A DNA stretch of 24,979 bases. Source: Oscillospiraceae bacterium (GTDB lineage: Bacteria > Bacillota_A > Clostridia > Oscillospirales > Ruminococcaceae). Within the stretch, counting starts at the first letter, position 1; each line of letters begins with the position of its first letter. The DNA lies in contig CAAFWX010000190.1 of NCBI GenBank assembly GCA_900766795.1, positions 1-24,979 of the forward strand, written 5' to 3'. This document shows positions 15,521 to 22,989 of the stretch, one piece after another. A program made the position numbers and the translations under genes. The notes under the pieces are model-generated. The model searched no databases and had not been told where the DNA came from. It saw only the letters and a program-made list of their open reading frames with translations.

Positions 15521-15913
15521 ATGTTCATTACATCAGAGGAGTTTCGGCGCATGGGCTTCGACTGGGAGGACGATTCCCAGCTTGAAAAGGCTATTTCGCG
15601 CGCGGAATTTGTTATCCTCGCTCTCTCCGATGGCAGGGCTTCCGCCGCTATCGCCGCAGGCGGCACGGCTGCGCAGTATATCAAGCACGCGGCAGCTTTG
15701 CAGACCTTGCAAATCCTGCAAAACGAATACTCCGACAGCGGCGCTGTCGGCAGCAGGCAGGAGGAGCGCGTAAGCGTCGGGGACTTTTCTTACAGCTCCT
15801 CGGTAAGCACCGACGGCAGCGTTTCTCAAAGCCTTCTTGATACAGGCGCAACGATTGTCGGGCTGCTGAGGTCCGCGGGCTGTCTGTTCAGCGGATTGGA
15901 GGCTGCGCAATGA
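15521..15913 (+). CDS. Head-tail connector/adaptor-like protein
   Basis: A 130-residue protein following the capsid gene, as head-completion adaptors do. The helical N-terminal half (SEEFRRMGFDWEDDSQLEKAISRAEFVI and AAQYIKHAAALQTLQILQNEYSD) and the VSVGDFSYS segment fit the gp15/gp6-like connector fold that binds under the portal. AAAAGGAGG lies upstream of the ATG. Its end overlaps the next start by four bases (ATGA). The family assignment is by pattern and position. Confidence 0.68.
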   Translation: MFITSEEFRRMGFDWEDDSQLEKAISRAEFVILALSDGRASAAIAAGGTAAQYIKHAAALQTLQILQNEYSDSGAVGSRQEERVSVGDFSYSSSVSTDGSVSQSLLDTGATIVGLLRSAGCLFSGLEAAQ

Positions 15914-16251
15914 AGATAAAGCCTATTCCCGATATGCTTCTCGGCGACAGCTTTACGCTGGTGACTCCCGAGGAAGATGGTTTTCGGCGCGAGGAGATTT
16001 TCAATGTCCGCGTTGAACGCACAAGCGCTGCGCAGGACTTTTCCTCTGCAAGCCCAAAGGACGCAACTAAGCTTGTGGCGTACTTCGACTGCTTCGCTTC
16101 GCAGCCTGTCGGCACCGTCTTTTCGGCGGGGCAGCAGGCGGAATACTGCGGGGAGGTTTTTGAGATTGTCGAGGCAAGGCTTTTCACGGGTGACGCGCCG
16201 CACCACTGGAAAATCATCGGGCGGAAAATCGACGGCGAACACTATGAATAA
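15910..16251 (+). CDS. Minor capsid/head-closure (stopper)-like protein
   Basis: A 113-residue protein starting KIKPIPDMLLGDSFTLV, with NVRVERTS near residue 35 and HHWKIIGRK near the end. This pattern resembles the Minor_capsid_1-type neck proteins encoded after the adaptor in A118-like phages; such proteins close the head channel and receive the tail. It is translationally coupled to the adaptor through an ATGA overlap. Confidence in the function rests on gene order and short motif similarity. Confidence 0.62.
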   Translation: MKIKPIPDMLLGDSFTLVTPEEDGFRREEIFNVRVERTSAAQDFSSASPKDATKLVAYFDCFASQPVGTVFSAGQQAEYCGEVFEIVEARLFTGDAPHHWKIIGRKIDGEHYE

Positions 16252-16261
16252 GGAGGCGCTT

Positions 16262-16384
16262 ATGGCAGAAAAAACTAACGCTGCGAAGCAGGATTCCTCG
16301 CAGGAAAGCTACCGTCTGGCAAAGCTTATCCGTCAGGGAAACAGGGAGCTTGAGCGGCAGTACAACAGCAAGAAAACAAAGTGA
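16262..16384 (+). CDS. Small basic helical protein
   Basis: A 40-residue frame (MAEKTNAAKQDSSQESYRLAKLIRQGNRELERQYNSKKTK) with a strong AAGGAGG five bases before its ATG, fitting tightly between two genes. It is charged and probably one helix with a flexible start. No family recognised. Its place between neck and tail genes suggests a small structural or assembly role. Confidence 0.65.
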   Translation: MAEKTNAAKQDSSQESYRLAKLIRQGNRELERQYNSKKTK

Positions 16385-16396
16385 GGGCGGTGGGTT

Positions 16397-16741
16397 ATGA
16401 CAATTGAGATAAACGGGACACAGTTCCCGAAGGTGACGCAGCTTCATGCCGACCGTGTGACAAGGTGCACCGATATCCGCTATAACACGCAGGGCGATAT
16501 GCTTATCGACCTTGTGAACAGAAAGTATGAGGTTAGGGTAGTGTTCGGGCTGCTGACGGAAAGCGAGCTTGCGCGGCTGCGCGAACAGACCCGGGAAATT
16601 TTCGTGACTATGAAATTCACAGCGCCCGAGGGCGAGGTGTGCGGAGAATTTCACGTTTCCGAGGAGCCTGCGCCCATACTCACGCGGGTGAACGGCGTGA
16701 ACATGTACAGCGGTGTGACGCTGGTGATGAAGCAGAGGTGA
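16397..16741 (+). CDS. Small beta-rich tail-region protein
   Basis: A 114-residue protein (MTIEINGTQFPKVTQLHADRV...) whose alternating hydrophobic pattern suggests beta strands, ending VNMYSGVTLVMKQR. I do not recognise a family. In a long-tailed phage this slot would hold tail terminator, tube and tape-measure genes; here it is the only protein between the neck and the hub-like gene. It could therefore be a single ring or nozzle joining them. A purine-rich GAGGGCGG precedes the ATG. It ends six bases before the next gene. Confidence 0.6.
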   Translation: MTIEINGTQFPKVTQLHADRVTRCTDIRYNTQGDMLIDLVNRKYEVRVVFGLLTESELARLREQTREIFVTMKFTAPEGEVCGEFHVSEEPAPILTRVNGVNMYSGVTLVMKQR

Positions 16742-16747
16742 TGAGCT

Positions 16748-18241
16748 ATGGTTGAGGTTTCCGAGAAATTCAGGGCGCTTGCCCAAAGCGCGGGGCGTCA
16801 TGTTTTCTGCCGCATAGAGGCGGGAAACGAGGTCTTTTTGGACGACAGGATTCTGGAGTTCGATTTTGACGATGTGGTGCACCCCGACTGGTTCACGCTG
16901 GGCACGACATGCGCCAACCGCTTTGCGTTCTCGGTGAGATACGACGGAGAACTTAATGTGCGCGACACGGTGCGCCCTTTCATAAGCTTTGACGGCGAGG
17001 AATGGTGCCCGCTTGGCGTGTTCTTTGTCGCGAGGAGGTATGTGCGCGGAAAGAACGCTTCCATCATCTGCTATGACGGAATGTACAGCCTTGATATGGA
17101 ATACAGCTCGGAGCTTTCTTTTCCGTCGGACACGGTTACGGTGCTCAGGGATATCTGCGACTGCTGCGGAATAAGCTGCGAGGATTTCGGCGAGGAATAC
17201 ACGGTCGCGGAGATTCCCGAGGGATGCACGGTGCGCGATATGATAGGCTATATCGCGGGCATGAACCGCGCCTGCGCAAAGCTGGACAGATACGGCGCGC
17301 TGGTGTTCAAAAAACACGGCGCGTCCGCGTTCGAGCTGTCCGAGCGTAACTGCTGGTCGGTGCAGCGCAATATGGGGCGCTCCGCGATTACCTGTCTTAA
17401 GGCTGACACAGGCGGGGATACTCTCGTGTCGGGCGACGGCGCGGACATCTCCACCATCGAGATGTACAACCCCCTGATGACGCAGGCTCGTCTGGACGCG
17501 CTGTACGCTCTGCTTCGTCCGTTCTCGTTCTACGGTGCGGACATCGAAATGCAGGGTATGCCGTTTCTTGAGGCGGGCGAGTGCATTGAGATTCAGGAGG
17601 GCGCTATGCTCTATCCGCTGGTGATAAGCGAAATCGAATATCACTATGACGGCGGGCTGTCTGCGGTGCTTTACTCCAAGAACAAAAGCTATCCCGATTC
17701 GGCGGTGTATACTGACGACCTGAAAAAAGCGCTTGAGGAGCTTCGCGGTATGCTGGGTGCTTCCTGCCTGACGGCATGCAATGAAGAACAGCTTGCGATA
17801 TCCGAGGAGCCTGTTACTGCCGCGGAATTTGTGCTGGAAACGGCGGGAGAAACCTTTGCGCAGGTGGACGTAAATTTCACGGTTGACAACTTCACGGCGG
17901 ATTTCATCGTTGTTAAGGCTTATGTCAACGGCACGCAGGCGCAGCACAGCGGCGTGCAGTATTTCGGCGGCGCAGAGGGCGCGCGGCAGCTTCTGCATTT
18001 CTACTTTCTGGCGCAGGGGCTTCCTGCGGGAAGCAACACGATTTCCGTCACGATTCAGACGGTGAGCGGCAGCGCATATATCCTGCCGAACATGCTGCTT
18101 GCAACGGCGGTTTGGCACGGAGGAAAGCAGGGCGCTTCGCCGCGCGACAGAGTGAACTTCTCTGAAAGTCTTGGCACAATTGCCATCGGAGATGTATCGT
18201 TCACGACTGCCGCCCTTGCCGACAGCATTTCATGTGAATAA
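16748..18241 (+). CDS. Tail hub-like structural protein
   Basis: A 497-residue protein. The first 300 residues resemble tail-hub/Tal-like proteins: strand-rich start (FLDDRILEFDFDDVV), then ASIICYDGMYSLDMEY, then VTVLRDICDCCGI and CTVRDMIGYIAGMNRACAKLDRYGALVFKKH, the usual order of a hub's ring domains. The last 150 residues look like a separate beta-sandwich (FVLETAGETFAQVDVNFTVDN..., HFYFLAQGLPAGSNTISVTIQTVSG). No peptidase or muramidase motif was seen, so cell-wall digestion is not obvious. It precedes the receptor-binding candidate. Confidence 0.65.
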   Translation: MVEVSEKFRALAQSAGRHVFCRIEAGNEVFLDDRILEFDFDDVVHPDWFTLGTTCANRFAFSVRYDGELNVRDTVRPFISFDGEEWCPLGVFFVARRYVRGKNASIICYDGMYSLDMEYSSELSFPSDTVTVLRDICDCCGISCEDFGEEYTVAEIPEGCTVRDMIGYIAGMNRACAKLDRYGALVFKKHGASAFELSERNCWSVQRNMGRSAITCLKADTGGDTLVSGDGADISTIEMYNPLMTQARLDALYALLRPFSFYGADIEMQGMPFLEAGECIEIQEGAMLYPLVISEIEYHYDGGLSAVLYSKNKSYPDSAVYTDDLKKALEELRGMLGASCLTACNEEQLAISEEPVTAAEFVLETAGETFAQVDVNFTVDNFTADFIVVKAYVNGTQAQHSGVQYFGGAEGARQLLHFYFLAQGLPAGSNTISVTIQTVSGSAYILPNMLLATAVWHGGKQGASPRDRVNFSESLGTIAIGDVSFTTAALADSISCE

Positions 18242-18254
18242 AGGAGGTTGATTC

Positions 18255-19535
18255 ATGAAAGGAAAGGCAACAATCACGCTCTGCGACGCGGACAGCGGCA
18301 GAGTGATTAAGCAGCTTTGCGAGCACAACATGGTGACAAATGCCCTCAAAAGCATTTTTCAGCCGCCGAAAAGCGCAATCATCGGCGGGCTGGATTTCTC
18401 TCGCTCGCTTTCGGGCTTCCTGCCGATAAGCAAGGTGCTGCTGGGCGGGATTCTCCTGCACTCCACCAGCGTTAAAGAGCGCGCGGATGATTTTATGTAC
18501 AAGTCGAAATACCGCCTTGTCGGTCATGCGGGAAGCGCTTATTCGGGTGACGACACCATGCGCGGCACGCTCAACGAAACCGAGAGCGGTGCGACCGTAA
18601 ACGGCTATCGCTTTGTGTGGGACTTCGGAACAGACAAGGCAAACGGCACAATCCGCTGTATTTCGCTCACGAACAGACATTTTGGCAACATCGGCACGAA
18701 CAGCGCAAGCACCGACGGCACGGCGGTATGCGACCCGAACAACCCGGCTTCCACAACGGTTGGAACGGCGATTTCGCTCGGAAGCTATTCGGGGCAGCTT
18801 CTGGGTATGTTCGAGAAGAATATTCTCGCGTTCATCAGTCTGTCGAGCGGAGTGCTCACTCTAACAAAGATGAGGATTCCCGACCCCGAAAACCTGCTGA
18901 TAACCGACACCACTGACAGCCTGGTTTACGAGCAGCGGGTGCTTGATACTCCCTTCACTCCCGCGAATGAGAAGATGTTTTTTGCCGACAACGACAACAA
19001 GCTGGTGTATTTCTTCGCAAGCTCACTGGACACAACGCAGGACACAACCACCGTCAGATACTTCACCGTCAATCCGGTGACCTGCGCAGTCAGTGAGGTG
19101 CAGTCAATCACCGTTGAAGGCGCAGGCTCAGTCAGCGCCGCGGCGCTGTATGACGGGCGGCTTTATCTTTCGCAGAGCAGCGCCGTAAACGTATTCAGCT
19201 CCTCTTCCACAAAGATCAAGACCTACGACTACAAGGTGACCAAGTTCTATGCGCGCGATGGCGGGATGTATGCGCTGGCAACGGTTGACGGAGTGAAGTC
19301 GCTCGCGTCGCTGAACGCTTCTATCCCCAGCTGCATACGCACCAATGGGCAGATTCCCATACCCTCGGACTTCATCCCGCTGCCCTATTCCATGCAGACC
19401 AGCGGCAACGTAACAACCAACGCAAACGTCGTTATGCACACCACCTATCTCGCGACGATAAACAACCTCTCGGAGCCAATCGTCAAGACCAGCTCGCAGA
19501 CGCTTAAGATTACCTATGACATCTCCGACAGCTGA
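18255..19535 (+). CDS. Receptor-binding/adhesin-like tail protein
   Basis: A 426-residue protein, last of the cassette. The N-terminus (MKGKATITLCDADSGRVIKQLCEHNMVTNAL) resembles the start of tail proteins in gut Firmicutes phages, probably the attachment domain. The remainder is rich in Ser, Thr and Gly with repeated beta-strand units (YFTVNPVTCAVSEVQ, GSVSAAALYDGRLYLSQS, KFYARDGGMYALATVDGVKSLASL), compatible with a beta-propeller or trimeric fibre head. It ends in TLKITYDISDS. AAAGGAGG lies seven bases upstream. A strong terminator follows. Its target is not deducible from sequence. Confidence 0.6.
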   Translation: MKGKATITLCDADSGRVIKQLCEHNMVTNALKSIFQPPKSAIIGGLDFSRSLSGFLPISKVLLGGILLHSTSVKERADDFMYKSKYRLVGHAGSAYSGDDTMRGTLNETESGATVNGYRFVWDFGTDKANGTIRCISLTNRHFGNIGTNSASTDGTAVCDPNNPASTTVGTAISLGSYSGQLLGMFEKNILAFISLSSGVLTLTKMRIPDPENLLITDTTDSLVYEQRVLDTPFTPANEKMFFADNDNKLVYFFASSLDTTQDTTTVRYFTVNPVTCAVSEVQSITVEGAGSVSAAALYDGRLYLSQSSAVNVFSSSSTKIKTYDYKVTKFYARDGGMYALATVDGVKSLASLNASIPSCIRTNGQIPIPSDFIPLPYSMQTSGNVTTNANVVMHTTYLATINNLSEPIVKTSSQTLKITYDISDS

Positions 19536-19549
19536 TTTAGGCAGCATTT

Positions 19550-19580
19550 TGCCGCACGATTTTTTCGTGCGGCATTTTTA
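19550..19580 (+). terminator. Terminator of the capsid cassette
   Basis: A perfect 10-bp stem, TGCCGCACGA (19550-19559) and TCGTGCGGCA (19565-19574), with a TTTTT loop is followed by TTTTTATTTTATT. It lies 15 bases after the last cassette gene and separates the cassette from the convergent Cys-rich gene. Confidence 0.92.
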
Positions 19581-19582
19581 TT

Positions 19583-19705
19583 TTATTGTTTTTTCTCAAA
19601 ATGACGGCACCGAGATTCGCCCTCGGCAGCGCGGGAAAGGTCGCACAGCGTGCAAAGCCCGTCCTTTTGCCAGCGGCACTGCTCGGCGCAGGATATCATA
19701 TTCAT
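19583..19705 (-). CDS. 40-aa Cys-rich small protein
   Basis: A short minus-strand gene (MNMISCAEQCRWQKDGLCTLCDLS...) with AGGAGG six bases before the ATG at 19705. Cysteines at 6, 10, 18, 21 and 33 resemble small clostridial proteins of the pattern SC-x3-C-xxQKDG-x-CTL, which probably bind a metal. Function is unknown. It converges on the capsid cassette and shares its terminator region. A 174-bp foldback element lies directly upstream, so its promoter may have been displaced or may lie inside that element. Confidence 0.72.
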   Translation of the reverse strand: MNMISCAEQCRWQKDGLCTLCDLSRAAEGESRCRHFEKKQ

Positions 19706-19731
19706 GGCTGACCTCCTGTGACGAAATTCTT

Positions 19732-19905
19732 GGGCAACACCGCACAATTACCGGCTGTCGCCTTTGCCGCACGCTTGCTTGCATATTTTCCGTCATATTG
19801 CATAAAACCTCCTGGGCGGGCGCTAGCCCGCCCGCGTCGTTTTTATACAATCTGACGAAAAATCTGGCTACGCAATCGCACGACAATAATTGTGCTGTGT
19901 TGCCC
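19732..19905. mobile_element. 174-bp foldback (MITE-like) element
   Basis: The ends GGGCAACACCGCACAATTA (19732-19750) and its complement at 19887-19905 are 19-base inverted repeats with one mismatch. The symmetry continues inward: ATTTTcCGTCAtATTG on one arm pairs with ATTTTtCGTCAgATTG on the other. It closes on a perfect GGGCGGGC/GCCCGCCC hairpin (19814-19821, 19826-19833) near the centre. The whole element is thus one long imperfect palindrome. No clear target duplication is seen. It contains a 33-codon minus-strand frame that I consider accidental. Together with its neighbours it fills most of the DNA between the Cys-rich gene and the second lipase promoter. Confidence 0.75.
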
Positions 19906-19957
19906 TGGTGCTGCTAGTTTTCCGCGAAGCGCTTATGTTTATTCGGGAAAAATCTCG

Positions 19958-19986
19958 TTGACAAAAGTCTTGGCAAAGTGTATAAT
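19958..19986 (+). promoter_or_regulatory. Consensus promoter of the lipase-phoH operon
   Basis: A perfect TTGACA (19958-19963) and perfect TATAAT (19981-19986) with exactly 17 bases between. It lies 64 bases before the second lipase gene and appears to drive the five-gene operon through dgkA. Confidence 0.9.
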
Positions 19987-20050
19987 AAGGGTGTACCTGT
20001 TAATTGGTATATTGTGGCTGAAAAAATAATATTTCGGGGGGAACTCCGCG

Positions 20051-21385
20051 ATGAACGCTGTACTAAGATTTGTCAACTTTTTGATTATTGCTTTTCTGCT
20101 CAACTGCGCACATGTGTTTCCGTTCCTCGGAACGGCTGCGCGGCTGATTGTCATTTCGGTCGGAATAATTTGGTTTCTGGCATACAACATCTCGCCGACG
20201 CTTCGCAAATACAATTCGTTTCGCCTGAAGGTCATGGGCGACGGCGCCGAGCTTTTGCTGATGTTCTTTCTGACAGCGCTTGTATCGCTGCCTGTTCTCG
20301 TGATGTCGATTGTTAGGGCGGTCGGCGGCACTCTGGATATTGGCGTGTTCATCGCCTACTGCGTTGTGCTGGCGTTGGGCGAGGCGGCGCTTTTCTGGAA
20401 CGGCATTATCCGCGTGTATCTCACCTCATCTCAGCTTGGCATGAGATACCGCGTTCTGGGAATAATTCTCGGCTGGATTCCCGTGGCAAATCTTGTCATG
20501 CTGATGATTATTTATGCGAAGGTAAGACATGAATGCAAAACCGAGCTTGAGCTTATGAAGCGGGACGAGCAGCGCGCCGCGCAGCGCGTGTGCGACACGA
20601 AATACCCTATTCTTCTGGTGCATGGGGTATTCTTCCGCGACAGCAAGCTGCTGAACTACTGGGGCAGGGTTCCCGCGGAGCTTGAAAAGAACGGCGCGAG
20701 GATTTTCTACGGCGAGCAGCAGTCCGCACTTTCGGTGGCTGACAGCGCGGCGGAGCTGGCGCAGCGAATCGAGCGGCTGTGCAAGGACAACGGCTTTGAA
20801 AAGGTCAACATCATCGCCCACTCAAAGGGCGGGCTGGATTCGCGCTATGCGATAAGCAGGCTTGGCAGCAGCGAATATGTCGCTTCGCTTACCACCATAA
20901 ACACCCCGCACAGGGGCTGCATTTTCGCGGAATACCTCCTCGGAAAAGCGCCCGAGAAATTCGTGCTTTCCCTGGAGAACACCTACAACACCGCGTTTAA
21001 GGCGCTTGGCGACCCGAATCCCGATTTCCTTGCGGCGGTGAAGAATCTCACAAACGGCTTTTGCGAGGAGTTCAACAAAGAGGTCCCGAACGCTGCGGGA
21101 GTGTACTACCAGAGCTTCGGCTCGGTTTCAAAGAACTCCAAAAGCGGGCGGTTTCCGCTGAACGTTTCCTACCCGTTGGTGAAGCGCTTTGACGGCGACA
21201 ATGATGGCTTGGTGGCGCTCACCTCCACCGAATGGGGCGAGCGGTTCACTCCCGTTTACCCGAAGGGCAGGCGCGGCATAACCCACGCAGACGTAATCGA
21301 CCTCAACCGCGAGGATATCAAGGGCTTTGACGTGCGCGAGTTTTATGTGGGAATTGTGTCCGACCTTAAGGAAAGGGGCTTTTAA
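20051..21385 (+). CDS. Membrane-anchored lipase/alpha-beta hydrolase
   Basis: A 444-residue protein: an N-terminal membrane domain of about five hydrophobic segments (residues 5-157), a charged linker (KTELELMKRDEQRAAQR), then a hydrolase domain from about residue 184 closely similar to the lipase at 10045. Shared landmarks are YPILLVHG, RDSKLLNYWGR, IIAHSKGGLDSRYA (Ser258), NTPHRG, FDGDNDGLV and RGITHADVID. The catalytic triad appears complete. The membrane domain is not recognised; it would keep the enzyme at the inner face of the membrane, suggesting a lipid substrate. It is first in an operon with a phosphatase, PhoH, YbeY and DgkA. The start follows a GGGGGGAA purine run. Confidence 0.87.
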   Translation: MNAVLRFVNFLIIAFLLNCAHVFPFLGTAARLIVISVGIIWFLAYNISPTLRKYNSFRLKVMGDGAELLLMFFLTALVSLPVLVMSIVRAVGGTLDIGVFIAYCVVLALGEAALFWNGIIRVYLTSSQLGMRYRVLGIILGWIPVANLVMLMIIYAKVRHECKTELELMKRDEQRAAQRVCDTKYPILLVHGVFFRDSKLLNYWGRVPAELEKNGARIFYGEQQSALSVADSAAELAQRIERLCKDNGFEKVNIIAHSKGGLDSRYAISRLGSSEYVASLTTINTPHRGCIFAEYLLGKAPEKFVLSLENTYNTAFKALGDPNPDFLAAVKNLTNGFCEEFNKEVPNAAGVYYQSFGSVSKNSKSGRFPLNVSYPLVKRFDGDNDGLVALTSTEWGERFTPVYPKGRRGITHADVIDLNREDIKGFDVREFYVGIVSDLKERGF

Positions 21386-21967
21386 ATGACAACCGTTTAT
21401 TTCGTCCGTCACGCGCAGTCCGACAGATTTGCGCTCGACGACAGGACAAGACCTCTCACCGCCGAGGGTTTGCAGGACGCCGAAAAGGTAACTGCGGCGC
21501 TTGCGGACAAGGGGATAACGCGGGTGCTTTCAAGTCCGTACACGCGGACAATGCAGACAGTGAGTGGGCTTGCGGGGGCGCTCGGGCTTCCCATCGAAAC
21601 GGACGAGGACTTCCGCGAGAGAAACGCGGGAACATGGCGCGGAGAAAATTTCCTCAAATACATCGAAGCGCAGTGGGCGGATTTCGGTTATCATATTGAG
21701 GATGGAGAGTGCCTTGCGGATGTGCAGGCGCGGAATATTGCGGCGCTTAAGCGTGCGCTCGAAAAGTACCCCGGCGAAACGCTCGCAATAGCCACCCACG
21801 GCACGGCGCTGAGTACGATACTGAACAAATATTTCCCCGAGTTCGGTTACGCGGATTTCATGCGGATTCTGGACGCAATGCCGTATATTGTGCGGCTGGA
21901 TTTTGACGGCGAGGGCAGGTGCGCTTTCAAAGAGGAAATACTTATGATACTAAAGCAATACAAATAG
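21386..21967 (+). CDS. Histidine phosphatase family protein
   Basis: A 193-residue member of the phosphoglycerate mutase-like phosphatase superfamily. The phospho-acceptor is in VRHAQSD (His9), with Arg in SSPYTRTMQT, the acid in ERNAGTW and the second histidine in IATHGTALS. RHAQ replaces the more usual RHGE/RHGQ. Substrate is unknown; members act on sugar phosphates, nucleotides or phospholipid-derived phosphates. Its ATG begins on the base after the lipase stop, and phoH starts 11 bases after its end, so it is firmly inside the operon. Confidence 0.9.
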   Translation: MTTVYFVRHAQSDRFALDDRTRPLTAEGLQDAEKVTAALADKGITRVLSSPYTRTMQTVSGLAGALGLPIETDEDFRERNAGTWRGENFLKYIEAQWADFGYHIEDGECLADVQARNIAALKRALEKYPGETLAIATHGTALSTILNKYFPEFGYADFMRILDAMPYIVRLDFDGEGRCAFKEEILMILKQYK

Positions 21968-21978
21968 AAAGGAACTCT

Positions 21979-22989
21979 ATGGCGGAAATTACCATAAACA
22001 TGAGCGGCACCGAGCAGATAAGCGCGGTGTTCGGAAGCTTTGACATAAACGTAAATCACATTCAGAAAGCCTTTGGCGTGACTATATTCAGCCGAGGAAG
22101 CGACGTGAAAATCACGGGGGAGGACGGCGGCGCCTGCGCAAAGGCGGAAAAGGCAATCTACTCCCTCATGCGCATGGCTGACCGCGGCGAAACCATCACC
22201 GACCAGAGCGTGCGCTATGCGATAACCATGGTGAACGAGGGCGCGGAGGGCGAGATGGACAGCATGGCGAGCGACTGCGTGTGCGTAAGCTACGCGGGCA
22301 AGCCCATCAAGCCGAAAACCGTCGGGCAGAAGAAATACTGCGACATGATACGCAAAAACACGATTACGTTCGGCGTAGGTCCTGCGGGTACGGGTAAGAC
22401 CTACCTTGCGGTGGCGCTTGCGGTGAGCGCGTTCAAGGCGCATGAAATTCAGCGCATTATCCTCACCCGCCCCGCAGTTGAAGCGGGAGAGAAGCTGGGC
22501 TTTCTTCCGGGCGATTTGCAGAACAAGGTTGACCCTTACCTAAGACCCCTTTACGACGCGCTGTTTGAGATGTTCGGGCAGGAAACCTTTGCGAGATTGC
22601 AGGAGCGCGGAGTGATTGAGGTGGCGCCCCTTGCCTACATGAGAGGACGCACCCTTGACGACAGCTTCATCATACTTGACGAAGCGCAGAACACCACCCG
22701 CGAGCAGATGAAGATGTTCTTAACCCGACTCGGCTTCAACAGCAAGATGGTTATTACGGGCGACATTACGCAGATTGACCTCCCCGAAGCGGGAAAGAGC
22801 GGTCTTGTGGAAGCGCTCAAGGTGCTGAAAAACGTGGACGACATCGCGCAGAACAGGTTCACCGAAAAGGACGTTGTACGTCACAGGCTGGTGCAGGATA
22901 TCGTCAAGGCATACGAGGACTATCACGGAAATCCCGCCCGCCGCGACAGGCAGGACAAGCCGTCTTTTGACAAAAGGAGCAGCAAATGA
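21979..22989 (+). CDS. PhoH-family ATPase
   Basis: A 336-residue PhoH/PhoL-type protein: an N-terminal KH-like segment (about 1-70) followed by the helicase-like ATPase with Walker A GPAGTGKT (134-141), the ILTRPAVEAGEKLGFLPGD region and Walker B IILDEAQN (Asp234, Glu235). The family is linked to RNA metabolism and typically neighbours ybeY, as here. The start at 21979 (MAEITINMSG) has AAAGGA five bases upstream; an earlier in-frame start would overlap the phosphatase gene. It overlaps ybeY by four bases. Confidence 0.94.
   Translation: MAEITINMSGTEQISAVFGSFDINVNHIQKAFGVTIFSRGSDVKITGEDGGACAKAEKAIYSLMRMADRGETITDQSVRYAITMVNEGAEGEMDSMASDCVCVSYAGKPIKPKTVGQKKYCDMIRKNTITFGVGPAGTGKTYLAVALAVSAFKAHEIQRIILTRPAVEAGEKLGFLPGDLQNKVDPYLRPLYDALFEMFGQETFARLQERGVIEVAPLAYMRGRTLDDSFIILDEAQNTTREQMKMFLTRLGFNSKMVITGDITQIDLPEAGKSGLVEALKVLKNVDDIAQNRFTEKDVVRHRLVQDIVKAYEDYHGNPARRDRQDKPSFDKRSSK

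Noticed and set aside
14533..15684. 383-codon minus-strand frame over the capsid gene
   Set aside because: Antisense shadow; it crosses the capsid gene, the internal terminator and the connector start.
16214..18118. 634-codon minus-strand frame over the hub region
   Set aside because: His/Arg-rich shadow typical of the complement of GC-rich coding DNA; three real genes with good ribosome binding sites lie opposite.
12504..19535. A hidden terminase or nuclease within the capsid cassette
   Set aside because: I searched all frames for Walker A/B plus nuclease-like motifs; the only P-loop ATPases in the window are PhoH, FeoB and the guaA PP-loop.
12326..19760. Prophage attachment-site repeats bordering the capsid cassette
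   Set aside because: The only similarity between the borders is AGGAGGTCAG, which is explained by two ribosome binding sites on opposite strands.
19702..19803. 33-codon minus-strand frame (MQYDGKYAS...) with AGGAGG before it and an ATGA overlap with the Cys-rich gene
   Set aside because: It lies almost wholly within the foldback element, the spacing from AGGAGG to ATG is only four bases, and the product looks random; probably accidental, though it could be checked in other copies of the element.
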